DNA of 64,000 nt from Gymnopus androsaceus JB14 (GCA_009733575.1 ML769472.1:7955-71954), one strand, 5' to 3'. Numbered from the stretch's first letter, positions 10,656 to 21,780 are shown. Notes: a model not told the origin generated them from the letters alone. Translations and numbers: made by a program.

Positions 10656-12273
10656 TGCCACTGAAATTCATGCATCCGCACGAATAGTCACACTCCTTCC
10701 TCTCGAACCTCTTAACTCTTAAATGCTGCCTTGGAAAGTCTCGGAGAAATTTTCCAACAGACAGTTGAAGTTGTCTTAGGCAGATCATGAATTTTTCCGC
10801 GTGTTCAATATTAGCTTGGTAATGATACAAGCTGAATTATAAGAAATTCGTGAATTTGGCACTGAAGACGACTTTCGGAACGAGAACTCGACCGTTTTCA
10901 ATGCAAAAAAAACTGAGACTATATACCTCAGGTATACATACTTCAATTCCGATACATACTTATAGCAATATGCGAAGAGACGTGCCTCCAAAATGCATTT
11001 ATCAACTCCCCTGGCTTTTTCACACGATAGTATGGGCCAATGGCTAATGGACCGGAAGTCCGACGGCAGCAACGTGCCGGTTTGCAACAAGCGCCCATAT
11101 CTTTTCTTTCCAATACTGCCACGTTGACACGTCGACTAGTTGACTCGCATTCATCCCCAAAGCCGCTGCCTATAATCTCCCGAATTTTAGAAGACCGTCG
11201 TCATCCTTTCCACTTATCTCTTTCCCAAAGTAACCTGGTAACGCAGCACCAGCATAATTCCCACTTCCCTTTCACCCAAATCCGACTCTACTGCCCTTTC
11301 CTTGAATCTTGACTCCTAGTGGCATAACCGACTACGTCTACACTCTCTTTACAAATGCTTTGGTCGAATTCCAATTGATACAAGGTCCACGGCACTCACT
11401 GCCATGACCGTTACCACAGCTTACCCTAATCCTCAACCAACTCAGTATCTATTATCCCATAGATATATTATTTATTGCTCGGAATATCATATAAGCTGGG
11501 CACTTGTAAGGTCCCCATATTAGTTATTTTGCAAATTCATTTGATGAAAGACTTATATGCGCGCGCGCGATGAACAATAAATAGTGTGTGCGCATGATGA
11601 TTGTAATGCGCGTGCAGTAAATTTATTGTGCGCACAATAAATGTAATGAGCATGTGGTGATTGTAATGACAAGACTATGAATTGAGCGCAGTGACATTCA
11701 ATTGTGCGCGGTAATTGTAATGCGCGTGCGGTGATTTTAATGCGCGTGTGGTGAATTATTTTTTCACCCTTTGGTCCGCCATACGTAAGTTACAAGACTC
11801 GAGCTTGTGTATTGAAGCTCAGGACTCGGATTGCAAGTAAGACAGATTTATTAGATTCAATAAATCTTGAGGAGAAATTTAGGAACTTCTAAGGTAGAGC
11901 AAACTGGCACCTTGTCAGCATCGACATTGACATTCATCCAAAGCTGTCCAAAAGTGATAAGCACAGTTAGTCTAGGAGTCAGGACGCGTTGGCTGTGGTT
12001 GAGATCCCCGAAACGATTGAAGCTCCGATTCTGGCCTAAATCTTCCCATCGATGCTTCGGTGCCCGATGTACGCATGAGTGGTGCGCATCTGATTTGCAT
12101 CAACCTTCCGCCCCTCCATAAGTATTCCTTGAGCAGCTATTTAACCAATTAATTACAGTTAATAATTGATTACATCCAATTACTCAAAAATTGTGTATTT
12201 AATTGTAACTGGTAATCGATTAATCAATTATAATCGGTAATTAATTGGAATTGGTTGGAGCCTTACTGTAAAC

Positions 12274-12790
12274 TGTCAGGACATCATATAAAGGTGTCGC
12301 CGTTCAACTCAAAGTTGAACGTTGACTTGTACTTTTTTTTTTTTTCCTTCCCCGGGCCTCCATTGTCGCAACTCGGTCCCACTTTCCCTCTTACTGTAAG
12401 CTCATATCCCTTTTTAGCATCAATTCACTGATATTTTGGAAAACCAATAGCTGTAGGGTAGAGGCTGGCTTGGTGAACGAGTTTCTAAGTTTATTATGTA
12501 GAACTATTGTAGTAGTACCTTGTCCAACTCCCCTTGGATGTGTATGATACATAACAATAAAATGCTTACTTTTTCTATTATTATTGCATGTGAAAAATTT
12601 GATATGTAAATTTTCGATTGAATGGGGCTCGGTAAACTGAATCGTCAAATGATGGGTGGTCTCCAGAGAGCTCCAGAGAACTCAATAGTCCTCCAGAGCT
12701 TCCTGGAATTACTATCCTTGCTACAGCAGCTCCAGAAGCTATGGGTGCTCTGGAGCTCTCTGGAGATCTCTGGAGACCACCCAGGTTTTG
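12274..12790. other. Core and right hairpin arm of element C
   Basis: This stretch resumes element C after hAT B. It contains a TATAAAGG box, a T/C-rich run, an ACTGTAAG donor-like site, an AATAAAA signal-like site and then the CTCCAGAG-word hairpin arm. The order resembles a small Pol II transcription unit but no ORF is present. No independent gene is supported. Confidence 0.35.
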
Positions 12791-13353
12791 CTGATGTGAT
12801 TTTCCATTATTTTTAAACTGACCATGTCAGGCCAGTGCCACAGGAAGGTAATGGAATTTTGTGTTATACAAAATACTTCTACATTATAATTTGCTTGTAA
12901 TTTACACTTCATTATTGCCAATCTTGTTAGCACCATTGTCAGGTATAGCACCTTCAACAGCCCAGTGCAACACCAGTGTCTCCATAAACTCTGCACTTCA
13001 TCAACTAAGTGTCCTTCTGGATTATTAATTTATTATGGAAATATCAAGTAAAAGGTAGAAAAATGAGACTTTAATGAATATTCCTACATATTTCACTTTT
13101 GGCTTGGGACACAGCCACTTAAGCCTTTGTTAAGGCCTTAACTCTTAAAGGATCTGAGGAAAATCCTGAAGCCTTAAATGAAGGCCTATGTACTTAAGGC
13201 CTAGGTCTTTGGTAGAACACTGCTGCCACCTACGTATCTGAGGTGCGCATGTACGTCAGACTTCAAAATGATAGAAAAAAACATTTATATTCCAGTGATT
13301 CATTTACTGCTCTACAAAAAAAACCCTATGACCCTAAAAGTAACTACATTGTT

Positions 13354-14062
13354 TTAATCGCAGAAAGTGATAGCGAGATTAACCTGTGACAAGTTTATTG
13401 TGAGCAAAGTCGGAGAGTAAGCCAAATTAACACATACATTGTCAGCCTCGCATGAAACAATATCACCGTTGGTAGGATCGGTGAAGGCTCCCGGGCAGCT
13501 TGCGCTTGTGCAGTCCAAACCAGTGCCGTCGCAACCGTCGAAATAGCTGTTTTTAAAAAAATATAAATTGTTTTCCCGAAAGGACGCAAGTGTATACTCG
13601 TATACTTACCCAAAGCCAGAAGTGACAGAGAACGCGTGGTCGGGAATGAGAGTGATGTCGGTGGCGGAACCAGCTCCCGGCGAAGTGGGGTTCTGGAGCG
13701 TGGTTTCGACCGCGGTACAGGAGTCACCGTTAAGACCACATCCACCGGTCTGAAGGTAGCTGTCGAACCGTTGTTAGTGATTATATTATCAGAGCGCAGT
13801 GGATATTTCCAACATACGCAATAGCGCCTATAATGGGCCGTCAGCAGTGTAGGCTCCTCCTGTCGATAGGATGGCACCGTCCTGGCTAACGAGTGTAGGA
13901 GTACCAGCGGCCACAGCTATCAATATAGTATGTCAGATGTGTTATAATGGATTACTGTCGACTATTAAACGCGTACTTGTTGGTGAAAGTGATGGTGTGG
14001 GTCTCTGCAGCGACGAAAGCAACGAGGGAAGCGAGGATGAGAAAGGAAGCGGTGAACTGCAT
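13354..14062 (-). pseudogene. Secreted 'glycopeptide' (thaumatin-like small cysteine-rich) gene, frame-damaged
   Basis: The start at 14062 gives a clear signal peptide, MQFTASFLILASLVAFVAA, followed by ETHTITFTN. Downstream exons supply GTPTLVSQDGAILSTGG, then AYLQTGGCGLNGDSCTAVE, SVTSGFGYFDGCDGTGLDC, TDPTNGDIVSCEADN and finally VNLAITFCD with a stop at 13354-13356. This is the pattern of the agaricomycete secreted glycopeptide family (cysteine-rich, cell-surface or extracellular, precise function unknown). Introns with good GT/AG sites lie near 13975-13920, 13820-13760, 13610-13550 and 13440-13390. In exon 2 an extra base after the CGR codons (about 13905) runs the frame into a stop, and one base is missing near 13830, so the product is not readable as assembled; the rest is well preserved. 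A decayed inverted copy lies at 17190-17619. Confidence 0.65.
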
Positions 14063-14130
14063 GGTAAAGGTAAGTTGTGGGAAAGCGAACAATGAGTTGC
14101 ACTGAAGAAGTTGAGCTGAGTGACAGCACC

Positions 14131-14138
14131 TTATATAC
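14131..14138 (-). promoter_or_regulatory. TATA box of the glycopeptide gene
   Basis: On the - strand the sequence reads GTATATAA, 69 bp upstream of the ATG at 14062, a usual distance in basidiomycetes. Its preservation suggests the gene was recently functional. Confidence 0.45.
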
Positions 14139-15599
14139 TCGAAAGTACCAGTGTCCCTGGGTCCGCCGACCGCAGTGAACGTTCTTCTACATAGCGCTAG
14201 TTAGGTCAAGTGAACAATGTACTTCTTTCCAATCGGCTAAATTTTTACCTGGGTTATTGAGGCGGGCAGTACATTCCATCACAAGCTGAAACTGAACACC
14301 AATTCTTTGTACATAGGATCCCTATTAAGATCCTGAAGTCGACGGGAAGGCATCCGCTATATTATATTCGAAATCATTCCTCATCCTGCCAGTCTTGAAT
14401 GCATAATACTACTTTCTCTGCCAGATACTTACTTGCTTACTTGCGTGCACATTCAAGTATTGCTAGATACGCGATGGGGCATTGTCGGGCGCGTGTTTCA
14501 AGCTTGAACTTCTGGTCACTTCAAAATGAGTCTCAAGAACTTGAAATTCATTTTGCTAAAAGCACATGGAGAGCCTTCTACATAGCCCCTTTTTATTCAG
14601 CGCTTTGATCATACTACAGATCCGAATATGCCGCTGATGAGTGGGTGCTATATATAGTATATAGCATTCGTCTGCCTACATCCGCCGTCGATGCGTATGA
14701 TAGAGTCCGTAATACATATCCCGGCCTTCCAGTTACCATTCATTACTACATCTAATAGATACACCGTCGTAACACCATTATCACTTACTCTGTCAAGTTG
14801 CGCATCAAGTAACCGCTAATGCATAGCTCATTATTATAAACCTAACTGATTATAACTTAGTATACTGCGGCTCGGTTATGTTACTATGAATGATAGCGTG
14901 AACTACGTAGGCTTTCGACTGGGTCAGAGGTATCAGCTATTTATCATACCTCTCACGAAGGCCCTGAGTCAGTTCCTTGGCACCGTCTTCCCGGAGCTCG
15001 GCGTACGGGTCTATGGGCAGCTTCTGGCGATAGGCGGGCACACCCAATAATTCCCTCCGTGGCTGTTGCCGTATGTTGCCAACTCAAGTGACTTTTCACC
15101 TTTCGAAACGACACGGGCTGATATGAGGGTTCAACTGACAAACTAGAGATTAGGACTGAGATTACGCCCCAATCAACGCTATGACGTCAGATCTTGTGAA
15201 TCAACAGGGACGGGAACGCTGAGAAATTCTTCGAGTACATATGAATGTGGCCTGCACTACATACCACGCGTTGCTGCAAGATCTTCAACGAGAAACTACC
15301 ATAGAAAGGCAATGCCTCCACGCGTTCCCTCTATGCGTTACTGCAGTCCCTTAAAATAGCGTGTGCAATCAAGTTTGTCCGACGGAATTGAACTCGGATT
15401 AAGATTCTGATATACCCAAGTGTTTCGATCCGTAAACTTGTCAGGTGGCGGGGTGCCGTGACTCCGGTAGAATACGCGTTGAGGTAAAAAAAGGCAGTCT
15501 TCCGCTCAGAAATAAAAAAATACTCATCCACCCATTCATAAACCTGGCCGCTTCAACTGAAAAAACAGAGTAATTAGCAGGCACAAATATTTAGAGATA
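14139..15599. other. Spacer between the glycopeptide gene and its inverted copy, left part
   Basis: No complete gene. A short - strand stretch (about 15090-14946) reads coding-like, LPIDPYAELREDGAKELTQG then LRERYD and a stop; I could not assign it to a family. The rest shows scattered stops in all frames. Confidence 0.3.
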
Positions 15600-16250
15600 A
15601 AGTTGTCAGTTCGTTGCATTAGAAAAACGGGGAAGCTAAAAGAATTGTTTTCTTATGTAAATAATAGAGAAAATATAATATGTTGTGATAAAGAGAAGTG
15701 AGAAATAAACCAGATAAATAATAAATATACAGAGAGATTTCAAGAGCACATATTTGCGCTCTGGAAGAACTCTGTGCTGAGAATGAAGTAAATAACGAAA
15801 AAATGAAAAAATTAAATTGAGAAGATAGTACATACTAATAGCATGGATATAATAATAAAAAAATGAGCGCAACGTCCTAAGCAAAGGAGATGAAACAAGA
15901 TATAATATAAAGAAGATAAGATTAGAACCGAGGGGATGAAGAACAGACTTGAATAAATAGAGATAGAGAGAGGATAAAAATAAAAAAAAGTAGTCAATCA
16001 AACATTTAGAATTAGCTAAAGTATGAAAGAGATATAGATATATAGAAAACAATAAGGAAAAAAAAACAAAGAATAAAAGAAATTGACCATTCGCAATCAA
16101 GTATGACATTGAGTTGAATAAAATAAAAAAGTAAAAATATAAGAAAGACATAGGCGTAAGGATATGATAAAGGAAGTCTCAAGAATCTGGCTTTGAGAGA
16201 GACTAACTAAAATAAAACAAAAACACAAATTAGTGATGGATGGAGCGATG
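15600..16250. other. Purine-rich, AT-rich tract on the + strand
   Basis: About 650 bp consist mostly of A and G on the + strand (AATAAAGAGAAG-like words). The long - strand reading frame across it (171 codons of F, I, L, S and Y) is explained by this composition and lacks any protein motif, so I do not call it a gene. Confidence 0.5.
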
Positions 16251-17189
16251 TAATATGGTCAATTAGATTTCGACAACACACCGCTTAGATGAAGGTACTA
16301 ATATAAGACGCGCTGCCGTTTTCAACTTGAAACGTACTAAATGATGTGAGGGCAAGACAACCGACGTAAATATCCGGGAACGAGACGAAGTGAGTATATG
16401 CCATGCAAATGATGGAAGGATGAAGGAATAGATATCGAATATAATATAAATAAAAGCGATCTCTCGCCCGTGCCGACTTAGAGTTTTCGGGAATCTATAT
16501 GTGCCAGGAATACCGGTAGTAAATACGTAGTTGAAGGAAGCATTGCGAGGGGATGTGACTCAGACGAAGACCAGACGTTACATCATTTAGCAACAAGCCG
16601 ATTGGAAAAAAAGAGAGTAAGCAGGTCACTAAGTGTTCACCTCAGGTCTAACTAGCGCCTAGTAAGAGAAGAACGTTACATAACATGCGGATCCGGCGGG
16701 CGCGCCAGGAAGATAGGTCATTATCGAGATATAACTACAGAGGTACTGTCACTCAGCCAATTCTTCCGGTGGCAATCATGACTGTACATGCTTACCATAC
16801 TGCCAACTACTACACTTACCGATAGGCAGAACTTCCACAACAGCTTCCTTCTCCATGTTCTCGCTTACTCGATTCACTGTGTTGCTGCGAGACCCACACA
16901 TATCACTTAGTCACCACCAACGTAAGGCGTTCAAACAATGGTTGAGCAGTAATCCATATACACTTGACATACTTGATTCAAACAGATAAGGCTGCTTGGC
17001 CCCGCTGGTAGCTACTAATCGTCGTGATAGCGAGGGCGGTGCGCATCCTACAGTCCGACAGGAGGAGCTTCATGCTTACGGCCCAATTCTAAACAGGGTG
17101 CTATCTGATGTTGGGAAAATAGCGTCCGACAGCGACTGATAATAGTAGACCCCATCACCCTAAAACAAGATGGTTCGAACAGCTACAGT
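16251..17189. other. Spacer, nothing recognisable
   Basis: No gene, RNA or transposon terminus seen. Sequence is of mixed composition without repeats obvious to the eye. Confidence 0.35.
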
Positions 17190-17619
17190 ATACCCACAGA
17201 CCGTGGATGTGGTCTTAAGGTGACCCTGGTACCCGGCGGTCGAAACAAAGCTACGCAGAACCCCTTCGGCCGGGAGCTGGTTCGTGCCAACCGATATCAC
17301 AAATGCTTCAACGTCCCGGACACCAGGAGCGTTTCTCTGTCAAGTTCGGCTTTGGGAAGTTCAGTATCATAGAACACTTGCGTCTTCTAGGGAAAACCGA
17401 TTCACCTGTTTATCAAATAATAGACCTACTTCAGACGGGTGCGAACGAGCCTGAGGTACTAAGATGCAAAGCGCAGTGGACGGGAGCCTTCACCGATCCT
17501 ACCAACGGTGATATTGTTTCATGCGAGGCTGACAATGTATGTGTTAATTTGGCTTACTCTCCGACTTTGCTCACAATAAATTCGTTATAGGTCAATCTCG
17601 CTATCACTTTCTGCGATTA
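17190..17619 (+). pseudogene. Inverted, decayed duplicate of the glycopeptide gene
   Basis: The + strand repeats the second half of the 13354-14062 gene. Around 17194-17290 the equivalent of GGCGLNGDSC...NPTSPGAGS is still recognisable but heavily substituted. The stretch from about 17483 to 17615 (TDPTNGDIVSCEADN, intron, VNLAITFCD) is almost identical to the other copy. The signal-peptide exon is missing. Divergence therefore falls sharply towards the 3' end. Homology continues past the stop into 17880. It cannot encode a product. Confidence 0.75.
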
Positions 17620-17880
17620 AAAAAAATCATCTATGTAGTTATACACAGCTGCTCACAACACTATCTGGGTTATATGGGTTTTCTGTAGAGTAGTGAATGG
17701 ACCACTGAAATATAATTGTTTCTTCTGTTATTTTGAAGTCTGATTTACACGCGCGCACTCAGATGCGTAGATGGCAGCCTCATATTACGGTAAATGGTAA
17801 GATATGGAAATCCTGCGCCCCCCTCCCCTTTCCGACTCTGGTGAGTGAGACTAGTGTCATAAACAGTGTCAGAGTCAAGC
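17620..17880 (-). repeat. Inverted copy of the glycopeptide 3' flank with two empty transposon sites
   Basis: Read as reverse complement, this matches the flank of the 13.3-kb copy (13223-13350) joined directly to 5226-5298, with no transposon between them. At 17770-17777 the sequence GATGGCAG is the unoccupied target of element A (CTGCCACC). Near 17840 the target of the element at 4331-5218 is also continuous. It therefore records the pre-insertion state. Confidence 0.7.
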
Positions 17881-17891
17881 ACTTCTTAATA

Positions 17892-18118
17892 CTGTGCCAT
17901 TTCATTCAATTCAACAGTCACATGTCACAGGCCTCAAAAAGTCAAATGTTTCCACTGGTCACAGGTCACTGCACAAAATTTGCCCAAAATTACAGCTTTG
18001 ACCAAATTAGCATCAAAAAAGCTTACAAACATTGCTTTTAAGGAAATTAGTTGAAATGACAATTTCAACACACTGGTCACAGGTCACAAGGTGTGTTGAA
18101 TTGAATAAAATGCAACAG
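17892..18118. mobile_element. MITE with CTGT-type ends and TA flanks
   Basis: Ends CTGTGCCATTTCATTCAA and its near-complement TTGAATAAAATGCAACAG, with TA on both sides (17890-17891, 18119-18120). GGTCACAGGTCAC words occur inside both arms. The element is 227 bp without coding capacity. It shares end type and words with 30062-30686, suggesting a Tc1/mariner-like origin. Confidence 0.6.
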
Positions 18119-18471
18119 TAATTCATTTGTTTTACCACCACTGTGACCAGTGGAAGGTTGAATTTTTGCAGTAATAAGTATTTGAACTTGGTCATCAGCT
18201 AAACCTGGATCTTCAGGTAAACCATTACAAACATTGGTAAAGGCCTTCACAAGGCCAACCCACCCCACCAATTTTTTGACAAAACATAGGATGTTGGCCA
18301 ACCTCACCTAACTAGTGGTTTTGCCAGTCTTGCGGTCCATATAACACATTTTGTCGTTGACCAAGGTTGACCATTCTCTTTATTTTCAGTCACAAAAAGG
18401 TGGAGAAATATGCTCTGGTATCTGCTTTAGCAGCAGGTAAACCTTCATCAGAAAATGGTCTTTGGAGAATA

Positions 18472-19019
18472 CTGTAGCGTTCGACCATAAGTCGGTAGGT
18501 GTTATGCGTTACAGCCGAACTTCAAATTCTACCTAGTTCGGAGGCCGGCGTGATGCGTTATGGTTGTAAATTAGTTCAAAGTGATAGCGTGCCATAGGCG
18601 CGCCCGCCCAAGCTAAAATATTTACCTTTTATCCGAATGTGTTCATCATATCGCATCCTCAGTCATCATGGGCTTTAGCCTCAAAGGACGAGAAACGCCG
18701 TGCCAAATCCATTTTTATACCCAAAAATGCGAAACGTTCACTCCTTCCTGACGGACATATCTCAATCTGGGATATGCTTAAGTTTGAGCTTCCCTCTATT
18801 TTGTCCACACGCGCTGCAACCATTCCAAGCTTCAAGAATTTCTTCAAGATGATAGCGGGACCGAAGCAGCGCTAATTTCACCTGGTTACTTAATTTAGTA
18901 TGCGTTATGCGATCTCAATATGACAATTTCAGACCCTGTTATGTGTTACGATCTTTAATTTGGCCTAGTTCGGTACCCTTGCGTTACGGTTACGCAAACT
19001 TATCGTCGAAATGCTACAG
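18472..19019. mobile_element. MITE with CTGTAGC ends and TTATGCGTTAC repeats
   Basis: Left end CTGTAGCGTTCGACCATAAG and right end CTTATCGTCGAAATGCTACAG are inverted repeats flanked by TA (18470-18471, 19020-19021). GTTATGCGTTAC-type motifs recur near both ends. Two overlapping small frames at 18640-18875 are symmetrical and have no recognised motif. Confidence 0.6.
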
Positions 19020-19021
19020 TA

Positions 19022-20279
19022 CAGCAAATATTATCAGAATTCTCAGAAATTACCGAAAATATAAGAAATATTAGTAGAGTCCTAAATTATCCATTAATAT
19101 CTGATATTTTCTGGTCCCCTTTGCGTATTATCAGATATTATTAGAACATTAACTGATGTTAGCAGAAAGTTTTCAACAAAATATCCATACATTATCAGCA
19201 GGATATCCGTAATCCAGATTCCAAATGATTTGTAAGCTTAAACAGAACACAGATGTCATGGGTTGTCAAATAACAACCCCATAATTTGACAAAATCACTT
19301 TGGAGAATTCTGCTCACTTGACAATATTCAATTGGTTCAACTTTGGTTGGCCATGGTTGGCTGGCCCAGGTCAGGTACTGAGTGCTCTCTGGATAGTGCT
19401 CAACTCCTGCTTCCTGCTGAGGGAGGTCACAGTGATCACCTGAAGATTGCTTTCTTCCTTTGTCCTTATCTGCCATTCATTCTATTCTTAGTCATTTCCC
19501 AAGTTCCTCCAAGTGCTCTCAAAGTCGCATGCAGATCTCAAATTTAATTTGATTATATTCACATTGACAGTTTAACTGGTAGTCACTGATTCTTCACAGA
19601 CCTTTTGAATATTTTGCGGTTGGACTGAGCATGAATTTGTTTGAACTACTACTTCCATTCCCTGCCAGTTCTCTGCTCATCATGTTAGCAATAGTTTATG
19701 CAAGGTTAAGCCCTCACTTGGAATCAGCGACACTCCCACACTCTGTAAAGATAATGAGTGCCTGAAGCACATGCTTGAGCACCTTGTATATAATTGTATG
19801 ATACTCTTTAATTCGTACCTCATCCGTTTGCCTACACTATGCTACTGCAATAGGTCAAAAATTCTCGCTTCCCCCTTTGTGAACCTCTGGTGTTTATTAT
19901 TAACACACCCAGTCTGAAATGAATATCCAATCCAAGTTTAGTAAATAACAAGTTCACCTGATGTTGTTCAAAATCCTCTTTAGTTGAATGGATCCAATTT
20001 AGATTCAGTAAACTTCTATCAAAAACAGAAAGGGTGTAATGCCCCTGATCCCTGATCAGCATTACAGGCAGTGGCACATTCCTGTGCTTGCCAATATTCT
20101 ATATTATAATAATTATATAGTAGATTACCTTAGCTTTTAACCATCACCTTGTGAGTATACCTGAATAAATCCAGTAGTACTCATTGGTGTTATAATAAGG
20201 CTCTAGGCTCCATATAGGAGCTGTTACAATTTTTTGAGTACCTGTGTACTCTTCAGCAATCCCTGCAAGATGCTGAGTC
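19022..20279. other. AT-rich, no gene supported
   Basis: Short frames only. Several ATATTAGCAGATATT-like words occur around 19030-19200. No transposon ends or coding signals recognised. Confidence 0.35.
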
Positions 20280-21780
20280 ATTATGATGACTCAGGCTACA
20301 GTGACATGGTAAACATTGCCAATAACCATTATTGGAATTGCTACAGCAATTCCAACAACAACAATGTTTTTAACATTGTCAACTGTTCATAAAAGATTCA
20401 CAGTAGTGAATCTTACAACAGTGACTGTTTTTGCATCACTGGTGCCAGCGCATGTGCGGGCACAAATAATTTTAAGCCCAGCTTGGATTGAGCTGATGGA
20501 AATGCTTGTTACATTGCCAAACCAAGTTGTTTTCACAACTTGGTATTTAATGAGGCTGCTCAGCTCAACTCTGGTTGGGCTAAAAATAATAATGTTCAGT
20601 CTGATTGTTTTAGTGTGGCCTCAACCATGCTTGAATCACCATTTGGTTAACACCAGATCGGTAATTTTTTTCAGTGGTGTGTGGAAAGCCAAAATGCCCT
20701 CCATGAACTTTTGAAGTTCACGGAAATGTTAGCAAACACCAACATAACAGGATTCACTCCTCTGGGAGACATTCCATACCAGAACATTAGAGATATTGAT
20801 GGCGATTGGCAGCCCAGCTATGGCTGGACAGGTACCAAGCCTTTCAGTCATCCCTGCACACCTGAAGGTGAATATTCACCTCCAGGTGACTCTCTGACAC
20901 CTCTGTTGTCCTCATCTCCTGCTCCTGCTCCTCTTCCTCTACTCCCTTTGTCTCCCACACCTCCCCTTGTGTCCAAGTTGACCAGGGAATTGTAAATTGG
21001 GCTGGAAATAATGACAATGTTTATAACATTGTCAAACCAAGTCATTTTCATGACTCGGTGCCCCAGGATGCATCCCACATCATAACCCAGCTTGACTCTA
21101 GTCAAGCTGAACATCCATATGTTCATTCCAAATGTTTTGGTGCAGCTCTTGTTGTGCCTTATTCTCAAATTGGATTAAAAACCCAATTTGGGAAGACATT
21201 GAGTCATTTTCACAGCTTGGTGCCCCATGATGTGTCCTGCATTGTGGAAAATACATCCCAGCTTGACTACAGTCAAGCTGACATTCAATATATTTATGCT
21301 AAACATTTTGGCATGCCTACAGCTATGCCTAATTCTCAAATTGGATTAGAACCCCAATTTGGGAATTCTTCTCAATTGTGTGCTTCTACACATGAAACAA
21401 GCCTTCATGATTTTCCTCACATCATGAAGAACTCATCCCAGCTCAACAGGAGTTGAGCTGAACATCCTCATATTCCCCGGAATGTTCTGGCATGGTTCTA
21501 GCCCTGCCAAATTCCCGGATTGAATGAAACACCCAATTCAGGAATTCTTCTCAATCATGTAGTTCTGCACACAATTTGAGCCGGCATGATGTATCCTGCA
21601 TTGTGAAAAACTCACCCCAGATTGATCCTAGTCAAGCTGATCCTCAATACATTCAAATTGAACATTTTGATGGAGCTCCTGCTGCACAAATTCCCAATTC
21701 GGGCAGTCACCAAGTTGTGAAAATGACTTGGTGACCCACAATGCTCCCCGCATTGTGCAAAACCAATTCTAGCTCAACTA

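Larger units (their letters stand above)
7853..11782. mobile_element. Long-inverted-repeat (foldback) element D
   Basis: The outer ~0.73 kb at each end are inverted copies: 7853-8945 (minus the 367-bp insert) and about 11040-11782. Both begin ATGGCGGACC and continue with GC-alternating, TTACAATCACC-type subterminal repeats. Both arms contain the same reading frame (MANGPEVRRQQRAGLQQAP at 11040+, mirrored at 8900-), an arm-length consequence of the repeat and not evidence of a gene. Flanks share CGTAAGT (7846-7852 and 11784-11790), a probable 7-8-bp TSD; TA alone is the other possible reading. The middle (about 8946-11040) mostly holds later insertions. It could be a Mutator-like non-autonomous element, but the superfamily is uncertain. 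Confidence 0.65.
5695..12265 (-). mobile_element. hAT transposon B with remnant transposase
   Basis: Terminal inverted repeats TAAGGCTCCAACC (5695) and GGTTGGAGCCTTA (ending 12265) are flanked by a perfect 8-bp TSD CTGTAAAC (5687-5694 and 12266-12273). Subterminal regions on both sides are full of TAATTA/ATTAATCGATTA motifs. Coding remnants of a hAT transposase run on the - strand from about 7510 to 5795. Element D (7853-11782) and a CATCAG-end MITE (6123-6518) are inserted inside. Excluding the inserts only about 2.2 kb of the original element remains, so part of the transposase N-terminus is probably lost or is in the unrecognised 11790-12120 segment. Confidence 0.85.
5386..12796. mobile_element. 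CATCAG-end element C, split by hAT element B
   Basis: The left end CATCAGCAAACC and right end GGTTTTGCTGATG are flanked by the dinucleotide TG (5384-5385 and 12797-12798). Next to both ends lie hairpin-prone runs built from the same word (CTCTGGAG and its complement). Removing element B (5695-12265) leaves about 830 bp. The layout is hairpin arm, AT-rich core with a TATAAAGG box near 12287 and AATAAAA near 12556, then the other hairpin arm. No ORF is evident. It belongs to the family also seen at 6123, 8169, 9311, 9929, 22561, 22979, 30813, 31294, 31730 and 42475. Confidence 0.65.
5300..13222. mobile_element. hAT-like element A (outermost of a five-deep nest)
   Basis: Ends are CAGTGTTCTACCA at 5300 and its reverse complement TGGTAGAACACTG ending at 13222. 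They are flanked by a perfect 8-bp duplication CTGCCACC (5292-5299 and 13223-13230). CAGTG ends plus 8-bp TSDs are typical of hAT transposons. The remaining own sequence is only the two outer segments (5300-5385 and 12797-13222), rich in AAGGCCTTAA motifs, and no transposase is left, so it was a non-autonomous element. An unoccupied version of the target (GATGGCAG, the reverse complement of CTGCCATC) is present at 17770-17777. Confidence 0.75.

Noticed and set aside
11040..11312. Conserved 90-codon frame repeated at 8647-8946
   Set aside because: The similarity follows from the inverted arms of element D at nucleotide level; no protein family or codon preference supports a gene.
15636..16151. 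171-codon open frame on the - strand
   Set aside because: Composed almost only of F, I, L, S and Y because the + strand is purine-rich; no motif, no plausible start context or introns.
18639..18875. Two overlapping frames on opposite strands as a gene
   Set aside because: They lie within a MITE (18472-19019) and have no recognisable motif.
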